From Pseudomonadota bacterium (lineage in GTDB: Bacteria > Pseudomonadota > Gammaproteobacteria > Steroidobacterales > Steroidobacteraceae): a stretch of 64,000 nt of DNA. Numbering within the stretch: the first letter of the stretch is position 1; every line of letters starts with the position of its first letter. The stretch lies in the NCBI GenBank assembly GCA_018240525.1, contig JAFEFN010000013.1:1054001-1118000 (forward strand), read 5' to 3'. Positions 33,303 to 42,636 of the stretch are shown here, piece after piece. The position numbers were made by a program, and so were the translations under genes. A model generated the notes under the pieces. That model worked only from the letters and a program-made list of their open reading frames with translations, was not told the origin of the DNA and did not search any database.

Positions 33303-35276
33303 ATGACGACTGAAGCGCGCGCCGAGCTGACCTTGCGGGGGTTGATCCTCGGGGTCCTGATCACGGTGCTGTTCACCGCGGCGAACGTGTACTTCGGCCT
33401 CAAGGCCGGCCTCACCTTCGCCACCTCGATCCCCGCGGCGGTGATCTCCATGGCGCTGCTGCGGGCGGTGCGCGGCTCGACGCTGCAGGAGAACAACATC
33501 GTGCAGACGGTGGCCTCGGCCGCCGGCACGCTCTCCTCGATCATCTTCGTGCTGCCGGGCCTGGTCATGATCGGCTGGTGGCAGGGCTTCCCCTACTGGA
33601 CCTGCTTCGTCATCTGCGTGCTGGGCGGGGTGCTCGGGGTCATGTACTCCATCCCGCTGCGCCGGGCGCTGGTGTCGCAGTCCGACCTGCCCTACCCCGA
33701 AGGGGTCGCCTGCGCCGAGGTGCTGAAGGTGGGCAGCGGCGCGCACGGCACCGGGGTCGAGGAGACGCGGGCGGGACTGAAGGCACTGCTGTGGGGCTCG
33801 CTGGTCTCGGGCGCCTTCTCGGTGCTGACCGCGACCCGCGTGCTCGCCAGCGACGTGGTGCGCAGCTTCCGCCTCGGCGGCGGCGTGACGCTGTTCGACC
33901 TGTTCCTGTCCTTCGCGCTCTTCGGCGTCGGCCACCTGGTGGGGCTGTGGGTGGGCGTGGCCATGGGCGTCGGCGCCCTGATCGGCTGGCTCTGGGGCGT
34001 GCCGCATTTCTCGGCGCTGTCGGGCGATCTCGCCTCGGTCACCGACGCCAACATGGGCGCCTTCGCGCTCGCCACCTGGAGCCACAAGGTGCGCTACGTC
34101 GGCGCCGGCGCCATCGGCGTCTCGGCGATCTGGACGCTCGGCAAGCTGGTGCGGCCGGTGTGGGCCGGGCTGCGCTCGGCGGTGGTGGCCTCGCGCGCCC
34201 GCGCGGCCGGCAACGCGCAGCTGCTGCCGCGCACCGAGCAGGACATCCCCATCGGCATCGTGGGCCTGGTGTCGATCCTGTGCATCCTGCCGGCCGGGGT
34301 GCTGCTCGGGCGGTTCCTGTCCTCGAGCGTGCTGGCCGCGCACCTGGGCTGGCTGGTGGTGAGCGGGGTCCTCTACATCGCCGTCATGAGCTTCCTGCTC
34401 TCGGCGGTGTGCGGCTACATGGCCGGCCTCATCGGCTCCTCCAACAGCCCGCTCTCCGGCTTAGGCATCCTCGCGGTCATCGGCTACGGCCTGCTGGCGC
34501 TGCTCGGCCTGCAGGGCCTCGACATGGCGCAGGCCGGCCCGGCGCTGGTCGCCTACGCCCTCATCGTCACGGCGGTGGTGTTCGCCAACGCGGCGATCGC
34601 CAACAACAACCTGCAGGACTTGAAGACCGGGCAGCTGGTGGATGCCACGCCCTGGAAGCAGCAGGTGGCGCTCGTGGTCGGCGTCGTGGCGGGCGCGGCC
34701 ATCATCCCGCCGATCCTGGACGTCCTCAACAAGGCCTACGGCTTCGTCGGCTCCCCGGGACCGGTGCGCGCGCAGCCGCTCGCCGCCCCGCAGGCCGGGC
34801 TGATCTCCGCGCTCGCGCAGGGGGTCATCACGCACAACGTGGACTGGAGCCTCATCCTGCAGGGCGCCGGCATCGGCGCGCTCATCATCGTCGCCGACAT
34901 CGTGCTGCGGCGCCTGAAGCCCGGCGCGCACCTCTCGCCGCTCGCGGTGGGCTTAGGGATCTACCTGCCCACGCAGAGCACGCTCATGGTGGTGGTCGGC
35001 GCGGTCGCCGGCTTCCTCTACGACCGGCGCGCCGAGCGCAGCGCGCGGCCGGAGGCGACCAAGCAGCTCGGCGTGCTGCTCGCCTCGGGGCTGCTGGTCG
35101 GGGAGGGGTTGCTGGGCGTGCTGATCGCCGCGCTCGTGGCCTTCTCGGGCAAGGACTTCCCGCTGTCGCTGGTGTCGGATGAGTTCGCCGCCGGTCCTGC
35201 GGTGTGGCTGGGCGCGGGCGTGTTCGCGCTGGTCGTCTACCTGCTCTACCGGCGCACCGGGCGCGCCCTGCGCTAG
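33303..35276 (+). CDS. OPT-family oligopeptide transporter
   Basis: 657 residues with about 15 membrane helices. The family N-terminus (ELTLRGLILGVLITVLFTAANVYFGLKAGLTFATSIPAAVISMALL) and the ENNIVQTVASAAGTLSSIIFVLPGL segment are diagnostic. OPT proteins import peptides or metal chelates. Together with the POT transporter and several peptidases it indicates peptide feeding. Confidence 0.94.
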   Translation: MTTEARAELTLRGLILGVLITVLFTAANVYFGLKAGLTFATSIPAAVISMALLRAVRGSTLQENNIVQTVASAAGTLSSIIFVLPGLVMIGWWQGFPYWTCFVICVLGGVLGVMYSIPLRRALVSQSDLPYPEGVACAEVLKVGSGAHGTGVEETRAGLKALLWGSLVSGAFSVLTATRVLASDVVRSFRLGGGVTLFDLFLSFALFGVGHLVGLWVGVAMGVGALIGWLWGVPHFSALSGDLASVTDANMGAFALATWSHKVRYVGAGAIGVSAIWTLGKLVRPVWAGLRSAVVASRARAAGNAQLLPRTEQDIPIGIVGLVSILCILPAGVLLGRFLSSSVLAAHLGWLVVSGVLYIAVMSFLLSAVCGYMAGLIGSSNSPLSGLGILAVIGYGLLALLGLQGLDMAQAGPALVAYALIVTAVVFANAAIANNNLQDLKTGQLVDATPWKQQVALVVGVVAGAAIIPPILDVLNKAYGFVGSPGPVRAQPLAAPQAGLISALAQGVITHNVDWSLILQGAGIGALIIVADIVLRRLKPGAHLSPLAVGLGIYLPTQSTLMVVVGAVAGFLYDRRAERSARPEATKQLGVLLASGLLVGEGLLGVLIAALVAFSGKDFPLSLVSDEFAAGPAVWLGAGVFALVVYLLYRRTGRALR

Positions 35277-35304
35277 GGGCGCGCGCGCCGCGGCGCGCGC
35301 CGGC

Positions 35305-35724
35305 ATGTTCGACTCCCCCGACGCCTTCGACGGCTTCGTCGCCGAGTTCGCCGCCGGCCGCCTGGGAAAGGCGCGCTGGACGCACGCGGCGCACCTGGCC
35401 GTGGGACTGTGGTACCTGGAGCGGCTCGGGTTCGCGGGGGCCCTGGAGGCGATGCGCGCCGCGATCCGCCGCCACAACGAGGCGGTGGGCACGCCCAACA
35501 CCGACGACGGCGGCTACCACGAGACGCTCACGCGCCTCTACCTGACCGCGATCGCCGCGCAGCGGCGCGCGCACCGCGCCGTGCCGCTGCCGCAGGCCCT
35601 GCGGCAGCTGTTGGCCTCGCCGCTCGCCGACAGCCGCTGGCCGCTGACCTACTACTCGCGCGCGCGCCTGTTCTCGGTCGACGCGCGGCACGCCTGGGTG
35701 GCGCCGGACCTGCGGGCGCTGTAG
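35305..35724 (+). CDS. Conserved protein of unknown function
   Basis: 139 residues from the ATG at 35305. Mostly helical, with no signal peptide, and rich in His and Trp (KARWTHAAHLAVGLWYLERLG; GTPNTDDGGYHETLTRLYLTAI; DSRWPLTYYSRARLFS). The pattern of conserved-looking aromatic and His residues suggests an enzyme or ligand-binding fold, but I do not recognise the family. A GC hairpin (about 35278-35302) lies between it and the OPT gene. Confidence 0.75.
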   Translation: MFDSPDAFDGFVAEFAAGRLGKARWTHAAHLAVGLWYLERLGFAGALEAMRAAIRRHNEAVGTPNTDDGGYHETLTRLYLTAIAAQRRAHRAVPLPQALRQLLASPLADSRWPLTYYSRARLFSVDARHAWVAPDLRAL

Positions 35725-35731
35725 CGCCGGC

Positions 35732-36100
35732 TCAACCGCGCTGGTACTTCTCGAAGCCGCGCTTGCCGATGAACCCGGAGCCGAGCCAGCCGACGATCCA
35801 GACGATGATCGCCGTGAGGAGCGCGGCGCCGAAGCTCGCCAGGTGGAAGCCCGGCAGCATCCAGGCCACCAGCGCCACCATGGCCGCGTTCAGCACGAAC
35901 AGGAAGAGGCCCAGCGTGATGAGCGTGATGGGCAGCGTGAGGATGAAGGCGATCGGGCGCACGATGGCGTTGACCACGCCGAGCAGCAGCCCGGCGATGA
36001 GCAGCGTCGTCGGGGTGTCCACGTGCACGCCCGGCACCCACTGCGTGGCGAGCCACAGGCCGGCGGCGGCGAGCACCGCGCGCAGTATGAATCCCATCAT
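35732..36100 (-). CDS. Phage-holin family 4 membrane protein (YvlD-like)
   Basis: 122 residues from the first of two ATGs (36100), with four membrane helices. GLLLGVVNAIVRPIAFILTLPITLITLGLFLFVLNAAMVALVAWMLPGF is the family signature. Function unknown in bacteria; the name is historical. It overlaps the upstream SRPBCC gene by four bases. Confidence 0.9.
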   Translation of the reverse strand: MMGFILRAVLAAAGLWLATQWVPGVHVDTPTTLLIAGLLLGVVNAIVRPIAFILTLPITLITLGLFLFVLNAAMVALVAWMLPGFHLASFGAALLTAIIVWIVGWLGSGFIGKRGFEKYQRG

Positions 36101-36546
36101 GAGGCGTCTCCTGGCTTGAGTTGTTTTTCGACGTAGACCTTGAGGCGGGTGAGCGCGGCCTGCCAGCTGGTGCGCAGGCGCCAGTACTGAGTATCCCACT
36201 GCCCGCCGGCCGGCACACCCGAGCCGAGCAGGCGCACGATGGTGCCCCCCGTGACCGGGTCGAGGATGAAGTCGTCGATCATCACCGACTCGGCCGGCGG
36301 CAGCTCGGCGGTGGGCAGGTACACCAGCCGCAGCCGGCGCAGCGGCTCGCACACGTCGATGTGCGCCTCGAACTCGGTGACGCGGTCGACGCTGGCGCGG
36401 AAACTGCCGCCCGGCCGGGCGCGGATGTGCGCCCCGGGCGAGCACCAGCGGGCGAGGTGGGTCGAGTCGGTGAGGGCGCTCCACACCAGGGGCGCCTCCG
36501 CCAGCACGTCGACGCGGTGGGCGTAGCCGCGCTCCTTGTCGCTCAT
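36097..36546 (-). CDS. SRPBCC (AHSA1-like) domain protein
   Basis: 149 residues. Typical AHSA1 order: VDVLAEAPLVWSALTDSTHLARWCSPGAHIRARPGGSFRA, then EPLRRLRLVYLP and a C-terminal helix (RLRTSWQAALTRLKVYVEKQL). Ligand unknown. Coupled to the holin-family gene. Confidence 0.88.
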   Translation of the reverse strand: MSDKERGYAHRVDVLAEAPLVWSALTDSTHLARWCSPGAHIRARPGGSFRASVDRVTEFEAHIDVCEPLRRLRLVYLPTAELPPAESVMIDDFILDPVTGGTIVRLLGSGVPAGGQWDTQYWRLRTSWQAALTRLKVYVEKQLKPGDAS

Positions 36547-36585
36547 GGCGGCATTGTGCCATTCTGGAAAAAAAGCGGAGGCTTC

Positions 36586-36978
36586 ATGCACTGGGTCCAC
36601 CTCGTCCTGGCTCTTTCCCTGCTGCAGTTCTTCTTCTTCTGCATGGCCGTGGGGAAGGCGCGCGGCACCTACAAGATCGCAGCGCCCGCCACCACCGGCC
36701 ATGCGGTGTTCGAGCGCTACTTCCGCGTGCAGATGAACACCCTGGAGCTGATGGTGGTGTTCGTCCCCGCGCTCGTGCTGTTCGCGCACTACGTCAGTGC
36801 CGCCTGGGCCGCCGGCATCGGCGCGGTGTACCTGCTCGGGCGCATCCTCTACTTCCGCGCCTACGTGCGCGACCCGGGCTCGCGCAGCTGGGGCTACGGC
36901 CTGTCGGCGGCGCCGACCCTGGCGCTGCTGCTCGGCGGCCTCGTCGGGGTGGTCCTGGCGCTCGTGCACCCCGGCTGA
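36586..36978 (+). CDS. MAPEG-family membrane protein
   Basis: 130 residues from the ATG at 36586, preceded by GGAGG. Four membrane helices and the MAPEG signature FERYFRVQMNTLELMVVFVPALVLFA, then LGRILYFRAYVRDPGSRSWGYGLS. The family includes membrane glutathione transferases and eicosanoid enzymes; the bacterial role is unclear. Divergent from the SRPBCC gene. A second MAPEG gene occurs at 55512. Confidence 0.9.
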   Translation: MHWVHLVLALSLLQFFFFCMAVGKARGTYKIAAPATTGHAVFERYFRVQMNTLELMVVFVPALVLFAHYVSAAWAAGIGAVYLLGRILYFRAYVRDPGSRSWGYGLSAAPTLALLLGGLVGVVLALVHPG

Positions 36979-36989
36979 GCCTGCGCGGC

Positions 36990-37007
36990 GGCCCCCGGAC
37001 GGGGGCC
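36990..37007. terminator. Bidirectional terminator hairpin
   Basis: GGCCCCC-GGAC-GGGGGCC between the convergent MAPEG and DedA genes. Confidence 0.6.
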
Positions 37008-37008
37008 G

Positions 37009-37653
37009 TCAGCGCTCGGGCGCGCCGCGCCGCCGCCACCAGGCGATGACCCCCGGCAGCAGCGAGGCGGCGATGATGCCGAGGGTGACGAGGCCGAAGT
37101 GGTTCTTCACCAGCGGGATGTTGCCGAAGAGGTAGCCGCCGCCGATGAGCAGCACCACCCACGCCGTGCCGCCCACCAGGTTGTAGCCGAGGAAGCGCCC
37201 GTAGGGCATGCGGCCGACGCCGGCGACGAAGGGCACGAGCGTGCGGAAGAACGGCATGAAGCGCGACACCAGCACCGCAGGTCCGCCGTAGCGCTCGAAG
37301 AAGGCCTCGGTGCGGCGCAGGTATTCCACCTTGAGCAGGCGGTAGCGGCCGCTGAAGGCCGGCGGCCCGATGGCGCGGCCGATGGCGTAGTTGGTCACGT
37401 TGCCGAGCACCGCCGCGGCGGCCAGCAGCACGATCAGCAGCGGCGCGCGCAGCGTGCCCGAGGTGTCGATCGCCGCCAGGGCGCCCAAGGCGAACAGCAG
37501 CGAGTCCCCGGGCAGGAACGGGGTCACTACGAGCCCCGTCTCGCAGAAGATCACCGCGAACAGCAGCGGGTAGATCCAGATGTCCACGCGCGCGATGAGC
37601 TCGACCAGGTGGTGGTCGAGGTGCAGGACGAGGTCGATGAGCCAGCTGAGCAT
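37009..37653 (-). CDS. DedA-family membrane protein
   Basis: 214 residues. Signature segments are GLVVTPFLPGDSLLFALGALAA and RFMPFFRTLVPFVAGVGRMPYGRFLGYNLVGG, with the conserved acidic and arginine residues (E in FCETG; R in SRFMPFFR). Recent work on this family supports undecaprenyl-phosphate or phospholipid flipping; that role is from family knowledge. Confidence 0.93.
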   Translation of the reverse strand: MLSWLIDLVLHLDHHLVELIARVDIWIYPLLFAVIFCETGLVVTPFLPGDSLLFALGALAAIDTSGTLRAPLLIVLLAAAAVLGNVTNYAIGRAIGPPAFSGRYRLLKVEYLRRTEAFFERYGGPAVLVSRFMPFFRTLVPFVAGVGRMPYGRFLGYNLVGGTAWVVLLIGGGYLFGNIPLVKNHFGLVTLGIIAASLLPGVIAWWRRRGAPER

Positions 37654-37702
37654 GCCGGCGAGGATACAGAGGATGGCGCGCGCGGGCTGGCGCCCGTGCC
37701 GC

Positions 37703-38974
37703 TCAGGGCACCCCGGGGCGGGCGGCCGGGGACGCCGGGCGCGGCGCGGTGCGCTGCTGCAGGGTCTTAAGGGCCAGGCGCACGTCCGCATCGCGCGCGG
37801 CGAGCGGCGCCTCGCCCGCAGCGGGCAGCTCCGCCGGGGCGGCGCCCGCGCCTTCCTCGAGGATGTCCGGGGTCAGCCCCCGCCCGTGGATCGAGGCGCC
37901 CGAGGGGGTGAAGTAGCGCGAGGTGGTGAGCTTGACCGCACCGCCGTGGGCGAGCGGCATCACCGTCTGCACCGAGCCCTTGCCGTAGGTGCGCCGCCCG
38001 ATGAGCAGCGCCCGGCCATGGTCCTTCAGCGCCCCGGCCACGATCTCGGAGGCCGAGGCGGAGCCGGCATTGACCAGCACCACCAGCGGGGCGCCGTCGA
38101 TCAGGTCCCCCGGGGTGGCGTCCATCTCGAAGCGGGCGTCCTCGGTGCGCCCGTCGGCGGTGACGATGACGCCCGACTCGAGGAAGGCATCCGCCACGGC
38201 GACCCCCGCCTCGAGCACGCCGCCGGGATTGTTGCGCAGGTCGAGCATGAGCCCGGCAAGATCGCCGTGATTGTCTCTTTTGAGGCGCAATACCGCGTTG
38301 CGCAGGTCGCCCGGCGTGGTGCCACTGAAGGTGGAGATGCGCACGTACCCGTAGCCGGGCTCGAGCAGCTGCGCGGTGACGCTGTGCACCTCGACGCGCG
38401 TGCGGGTGAGCTCGAACTCCAGGGTCGCCGGGGAGGTGCTGCGGCGGATGCTCAGGTGCAGCGGGGTGCCGGCCGGCCCGCGCAGGCGGGCCAGCGCCCC
38501 GGCGAGGTCCGCGCCGACCTCGGTGCCGTCGATGGCCACCACCTGGTCGTTGGCCTGCAGGCCCGCCTGCTGCGCCGGCGAGCCCTCCATGATCTTCAGG
38601 ATGCGCACCGCGGTGCCGGTGCCGCCGACCTCGATCCCCACCCCCGGGTAGGCGCCCATGGTGCTCAGGCGCACCTCCTCGAGCTGGCTGCTGTCGAGGT
38701 AGGCCGAGTGCGGGTCGAGCGCGGCCACCATGCCGCGGATGGCCTTCTCCATGAGCGCGTGGTCATCCACCTCGTCCACGTACTCGGTCTTGATGCGGGC
38801 ATACACCTCCGCGAACGCCCGCCCCTCCCGGCCGGGCACGAGCCCGCCCTCGGGCGGCCGGGCCGGCAGGGCCTGGCGGTCGGCGAGCGCCCCGGCGGTG
38901 AGCGCCGCGCACACCCCGAGGATCACACCGCAGGTGAGGGCGAGCGTAGTCCTGCGACCGGCGGTGAACTGCAC
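37703..38974 (-). CDS. S41-family C-terminal processing peptidase (CtpA-like)
   Basis: 423 residues from a GTG at 38974, with an N-terminal signal or anchor (RRTTLALTCGVILGVCAALTAGALA). A PDZ domain (VGIEVGGTGTAVRILKIMEGSPAQQAGLQANDQV) precedes the protease core. The Ser/Lys dyad is in NAGSASASEIVAGAL and RRTYGKGSVQ. It degrades or trims periplasmic proteins. It lies just downstream of the GGDEF/EAL gene. In many gammaproteobacteria ctpA follows envC; here the signalling gene is between them. Confidence 0.92.
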   Translation of the reverse strand: MQFTAGRRTTLALTCGVILGVCAALTAGALADRQALPARPPEGGLVPGREGRAFAEVYARIKTEYVDEVDDHALMEKAIRGMVAALDPHSAYLDSSQLEEVRLSTMGAYPGVGIEVGGTGTAVRILKIMEGSPAQQAGLQANDQVVAIDGTEVGADLAGALARLRGPAGTPLHLSIRRSTSPATLEFELTRTRVEVHSVTAQLLEPGYGYVRISTFSGTTPGDLRNAVLRLKRDNHGDLAGLMLDLRNNPGGVLEAGVAVADAFLESGVIVTADGRTEDARFEMDATPGDLIDGAPLVVLVNAGSASASEIVAGALKDHGRALLIGRRTYGKGSVQTVMPLAHGGAVKLTTSRYFTPSGASIHGRGLTPDILEEGAGAAPAELPAAGEAPLAARDADVRLALKTLQQRTAPRPASPAARPGVP

Positions 38975-38987
38975 GGGTGCGGCCCCT

Positions 38988-41252
38988 TCAGCGGCTGCCG
39001 GCCGCGTACCAGGCATCCGCCTCGCCGAGCGCGCGGCGCTCGCTGGTGGCCTCGCTCGGCAGCGGCAGCTCGGTGAGCACGTCCGACAGCGGGATCGGGC
39101 GGCCGATGGCGAAGCCCTGGCCGTAGTCGACGCCCAGCTCGGCGATGCGCCGGCTGATCGCCTCGGTCTCGATGTACTCGGCGACCGTGGTGATGGACAT
39201 GCTGCGGGCCAGCTGGGCGATGGCGCGGACCATGGACTCCGCGCGCGTGTCCTTGAGCACGTCGCGCACGAAGCTGCCGTCGATCTTGAGCATGGTGACC
39301 GGCAGCTGGCGCAGGCAGGAGAGCGAGGACAAGCCGGTGCCGAAGTCATCCAGCGCCACCCCGCAGCCCAGGTCGCGCAGGCGGCGCATGAGGCTTTCCG
39401 CGGGCGCGAGGTTGGCGACGGTGGCGTTCTCGGTGAGCTCGAAGCACAACAGCTCCGGGTCCAGGCCGCTCGCGGCCACCCGCTCGAGCAGCATGTCGCC
39501 GAAGGAGTCATCGTTGAGCGACTGGCCGGAGAAGTTCACGCAGAACCCGAGCGCCCGGCCCTCGAGCACGCCGGCGCGCGGCTGCAGGGCGTCGATGACG
39601 TGGTTGACCACCCAGCGGTCGATGACCGGCATCAGCTGGTAGCGGGTGGCGGCGGAGAGGAAGCTGTCGGGGCCCACGTTCTGGCCCTTCTCGTCCCGCA
39701 TGCGCAGCAGCAGCTCGTAGTGCGGGCGGGCGGTCTCGGCCGAGGCGAACGGCAGGATCAGCTGCGCGTACAGGTGCAGCCGGCCGTGCTCGATGGCATC
39801 GCGCAGCTGCTCGGAGATGCCGATGTCGGCGAAGCGCCGCACGATGCTGACATCGCTCGGCTGGTAGATCTCGACGCGGTTGCGGCCGCGGTCCTTGGCC
39901 GCCTTGCAGGCGGTCTCGGCGGCGGCCAGCACGTGCGCCAGCTCCTGCGCGGTCGGCTCCATCGGCGCCACGCCGATGCTGATCGAGACGGGCATGCGGC
40001 TGTCGGCCTGCAGCATCGGCAGCTGCTCGGCGCCCTCGCGCAGCGCCTCGGCGAAGCGCTCCGCATCGGCGATGGCCGCGGACACCATGAGCACGAAGCG
40101 GTCCCCGGAGATGCGCGCGCCGAAGCCCCCGGGCGGCAGGCGCTTGCGCATCAGCTCGCCGAGCTGGCCGAGCAGGGCATCCCCGACGTGCATGCCGGAC
40201 TTCTCGTTGATGGCGTGCAGCTGGTCGACGTCGATGTAGAGCACGCTCCAGGGCTGGCTCGACTTGCGCTCGGCGATCACCGCGCGCACGCGGCGCTCGA
40301 ACTCGGGGCGGGTGTAGAGCCCGCTGAGCGGGTCGAAGCTGCTCTCGATGACGGCGATCGCCTTGCGGGCGAGGATCTGGGCGATGTGGGCGTCGCGCTG
40401 CGTGAAGGGTTCCGCGGTCGGCTCGCGCAGCAGCACCAGCATGCCGATGGCGCGGCCGGCGCGCGAGGACAGCGCGCAGCACAGCACGCGGTAGTTAAAG
40501 CCGTCCGGGTTCTCAGGCGACTGCGTGTCGTTGGCGAGCACCGGCTCCTTCTGCGACTGCGCCAGGCTCAGCAGGCGGCGGTGCGAGCGCATGAGGAAGG
40601 CGCTGTCCGGGGGCAGCAGGGCATCGCCCGAGCGCACCAGCGTCACGCTCTTCTCCGGCACCAGCAGCGCGCCGGTGCAGGCGCGCAGGTGCTCGATGGT
40701 CTGCTGCAGCAGCACCTGCAGCTCGTTCGAGCCCTCGGCCGGCGCACCGGACTGCGCGGCCCCCTGGCTGAGCAGCAGGTGCAGGTCCTTGTCCAGGCCG
40801 CCCACGGTCTGGGTGAGCTCCTCGATCGTCGCCTGGGCGATGAGGTCGCGGCGCAGGCACTCGAGCGCCGGCGCCAGCAGCGAGTACACGAAGGTGAAGT
40901 CCGGCGGCCGGCGCTCGGCGGACTCCGCGGCGCGCGTGAGCACGCACAGGATCGCCATGAGCTTCTGGTCCTCGTCGCGCAGCCAGCACAGGTAGACCGG
41001 CTGGTTGCCCTCGATGAGGCGCAGCTGGCCGGCGAGCCCGGGGTTGGTGCCCGCACCGAGCAGCGCATCGTCGATGATGTTCATCAGGTCCGGCCCGGTC
41101 ATGGTGTCGGTCGACCAGACCAGCTCGCCGGCGGGGCCGAACATGGCAATGCTGTTGGCGCGCGGCAGCAGCGAGCGCATCAGGCGCACGTAGGGGTCGA
41201 AGCGGTAGCCGGGCTGGCCGGGTACGTAATCGCCTGTGGCTGCGGGGCTCAT
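38988..41252 (-). CDS. GGDEF-EAL protein with degenerate GGDEF; probable c-di-GMP phosphodiesterase
   Basis: 754 residues, apparently cytoplasmic. The N-terminal part (1-165) is of unknown fold and is followed by a GAF-like region (about 170-300), a GGDEF domain (305-460) and an EAL domain (475-735). The cyclase signature is SGDRF at 382-386 instead of GGDEF, so cyclase activity is unlikely. The EAL domain keeps ELLLR (513-517), NFSGQSLND, ELTENA, DDFGTGLSSL, KIDGSF, AEYIETE and QGFAIGRP, i.e. the metal ligands and catalytic Lys, so phosphodiesterase activity is plausible. It lies between envC and ctpA. Confidence 0.9.
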   Translation of the reverse strand: MSPAATGDYVPGQPGYRFDPYVRLMRSLLPRANSIAMFGPAGELVWSTDTMTGPDLMNIIDDALLGAGTNPGLAGQLRLIEGNQPVYLCWLRDEDQKLMAILCVLTRAAESAERRPPDFTFVYSLLAPALECLRRDLIAQATIEELTQTVGGLDKDLHLLLSQGAAQSGAPAEGSNELQVLLQQTIEHLRACTGALLVPEKSVTLVRSGDALLPPDSAFLMRSHRRLLSLAQSQKEPVLANDTQSPENPDGFNYRVLCCALSSRAGRAIGMLVLLREPTAEPFTQRDAHIAQILARKAIAVIESSFDPLSGLYTRPEFERRVRAVIAERKSSQPWSVLYIDVDQLHAINEKSGMHVGDALLGQLGELMRKRLPPGGFGARISGDRFVLMVSAAIADAERFAEALREGAEQLPMLQADSRMPVSISIGVAPMEPTAQELAHVLAAAETACKAAKDRGRNRVEIYQPSDVSIVRRFADIGISEQLRDAIEHGRLHLYAQLILPFASAETARPHYELLLRMRDEKGQNVGPDSFLSAATRYQLMPVIDRWVVNHVIDALQPRAGVLEGRALGFCVNFSGQSLNDDSFGDMLLERVAASGLDPELLCFELTENATVANLAPAESLMRRLRDLGCGVALDDFGTGLSSLSCLRQLPVTMLKIDGSFVRDVLKDTRAESMVRAIAQLARSMSITTVAEYIETEAISRRIAELGVDYGQGFAIGRPIPLSDVLTELPLPSEATSERRALGEADAWYAAGSR

Positions 41253-41409
41253 GTCGCGGATCGCGCGCGGAATCTGCCGTCAGTGAGGTGACGGTACGAT
41301 TGCGCACGCGCCCGGCGCGGTCCTTGCGCGAGTTGGCGGTTCCGCACCGGGAGAGTATGTAAAGAGGCCCAAACGGTGACGCAGGTCACACGCGCGGGCG
41401 CGCGGGCCC

Positions 41410-42636
41410 TCAGGGGTCGGGGCTGCGGAACCAGGGGCGCGGGTCGACCGGCTTGCCGCCCTTGCGGATCTCGAAGTACAGCTCCGGGCGGCTGCTGCCG
41501 CCGGAGTCGCCGGCCGCGGCGATGGTGTCCCCGGCGGCCACGCTCTCGCCGACCGCCTTGAACAGCTTCTCGTTGTGGCCGTAGAGGCTGAGGTAACCGT
41601 CGCCGTGGTCGAGGATGGCGAGCAGCCCCAGCCCCGGCAGCCAGTCCGCGTAGATCACGCGCCCCTGGCACACCGCCCGCACCGGGTTGCCGCGCTCGGT
41701 GGCCACCAGCACCCCGTCCCACACCACCCCGCCGGCGCGCGGGTCCCCGTAGCGCGCCACCAGGCGCCCGCTGACCGGCCAGCTGAGCTTGCCGCGCAGG
41801 CGGGTGAAGGCATCGTTGCCGGTGACCGGGAATTTCTCGCTCGCGGCGCGCAGCTCGCGCAGCAGCTTCTCCAGCGCCGCCTGCTGGGTGCGCAGCTTCT
41901 CGAGGTTCTGCGCGCGCGTGTGCGACTGCGCCTCCAGGCTCGCCAGCACCCGCGAGCGCTGGGCGCGCGCGGCCTCCAGCTGCGCAAGCCGCGCGCGCTG
42001 CTGCTTCTCCAGCTCGGCGAGCTTCTCGTCCTCGGCCTCAAGTTCCACCTGCAGCTCGGCGATGCGCTGCACGTCGTTCTCGATGAGCTTGATCTGCCCG
42101 GCGCGCGCGCGGCCGAAGTAGCTGTAGTAGGCGAACATGCGCCCGGCGAGGGCCGGGTCCTGCTGGTTCAGCAGCAGCTTCAGCGGCTCCTGGCGGCCGA
42201 TGAGGTAGGCGGCGCGCATCTGCCCGGCGAGCGCGGCGCGGTTCTGCGCCAGCTGCGCCTCGCGCGCCTTCTGCTCGGCGGCGAGCGCGGCGCGGCGCGC
42301 GGCCCCTTCCGCGCGCTCGCGGCGCACGTCCAGGAGCGCGCCGCGCCCGTCGCTGACCGACAGCTCCGCGCTCCGGAGCTCGCCGGTCAGCCGGTCGCGC
42401 TCGAGGGCCTGCGCGCTCGCCTCGCGGGTGATGCGCTCGATCTCCGCCTTGACCGCCTCCAGGCGGGCCTCGGCCTTCTGGGCCTCCTCGCTGCGGGGCG
42501 CCGGGAGGGCCGGCCGGGCCGCCCCGAGCAGGGCCAGGGCGGTGAGCAGGGCGGCCCGGGCGGCTGGCGTGCCGAACGGCAGCGGGGCGCTATAATGCGC
42601 GCCCTTTTTGGCCCCCGGCAGACCGGCCTCCCCCAT
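41410..42636 (-). CDS. envC: Murein hydrolase activator EnvC (M23-fold)
   Basis: About 408 residues. A signal-like hydrophobic stretch (AALLTALALLGAARPALPA) is followed by a long coiled coil (about 55-270) and a LytM/M23 domain (VSGRLVARYGDPRAGGVVWDGVLVATERGNPV...LGLLAILDHGDGYLSLYGHNEKLFKAVGE). The zinc ligands of true M23 enzymes are missing (WDGV in place of HxGxD), as in EnvC, which activates amidases at the septum. The start is uncertain: the ATG at 42636 overlaps the divergent rhodanese start, and no ATG or GTG lies between it and the signal peptide. Confidence 0.88.
   Translation of the reverse strand: MGEAGLPGAKKGAHYSAPLPFGTPAARAALLTALALLGAARPALPAPRSEEAQKAEARLEAVKAEIERITREASAQALERDRLTGELRSAELSVSDGRGALLDVRRERAEGAARRAALAAEQKAREAQLAQNRAALAGQMRAAYLIGRQEPLKLLLNQQDPALAGRMFAYYSYFGRARAGQIKLIENDVQRIAELQVELEAEDEKLAELEKQQRARLAQLEAARAQRSRVLASLEAQSHTRAQNLEKLRTQQAALEKLLRELRAASEKFPVTGNDAFTRLRGKLSWPVSGRLVARYGDPRAGGVVWDGVLVATERGNPVRAVCQGRVIYADWLPGLGLLAILDHGDGYLSLYGHNEKLFKAVGESVAAGDTIAAAGDSGGSSRPELYFEIRKGGKPVDPRPWFRSPDP
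42591..42596 (+). promoter_or_regulatory. -10 box for the rhodanese-grxC-secB-gpsA operon
   Basis: Perfect TATAAT, 39 bases before the rhodanese start. No good -35 hexamer is seen 16-18 bases upstream. It lies inside the 5' end of the divergent envC frame. Confidence 0.55.
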
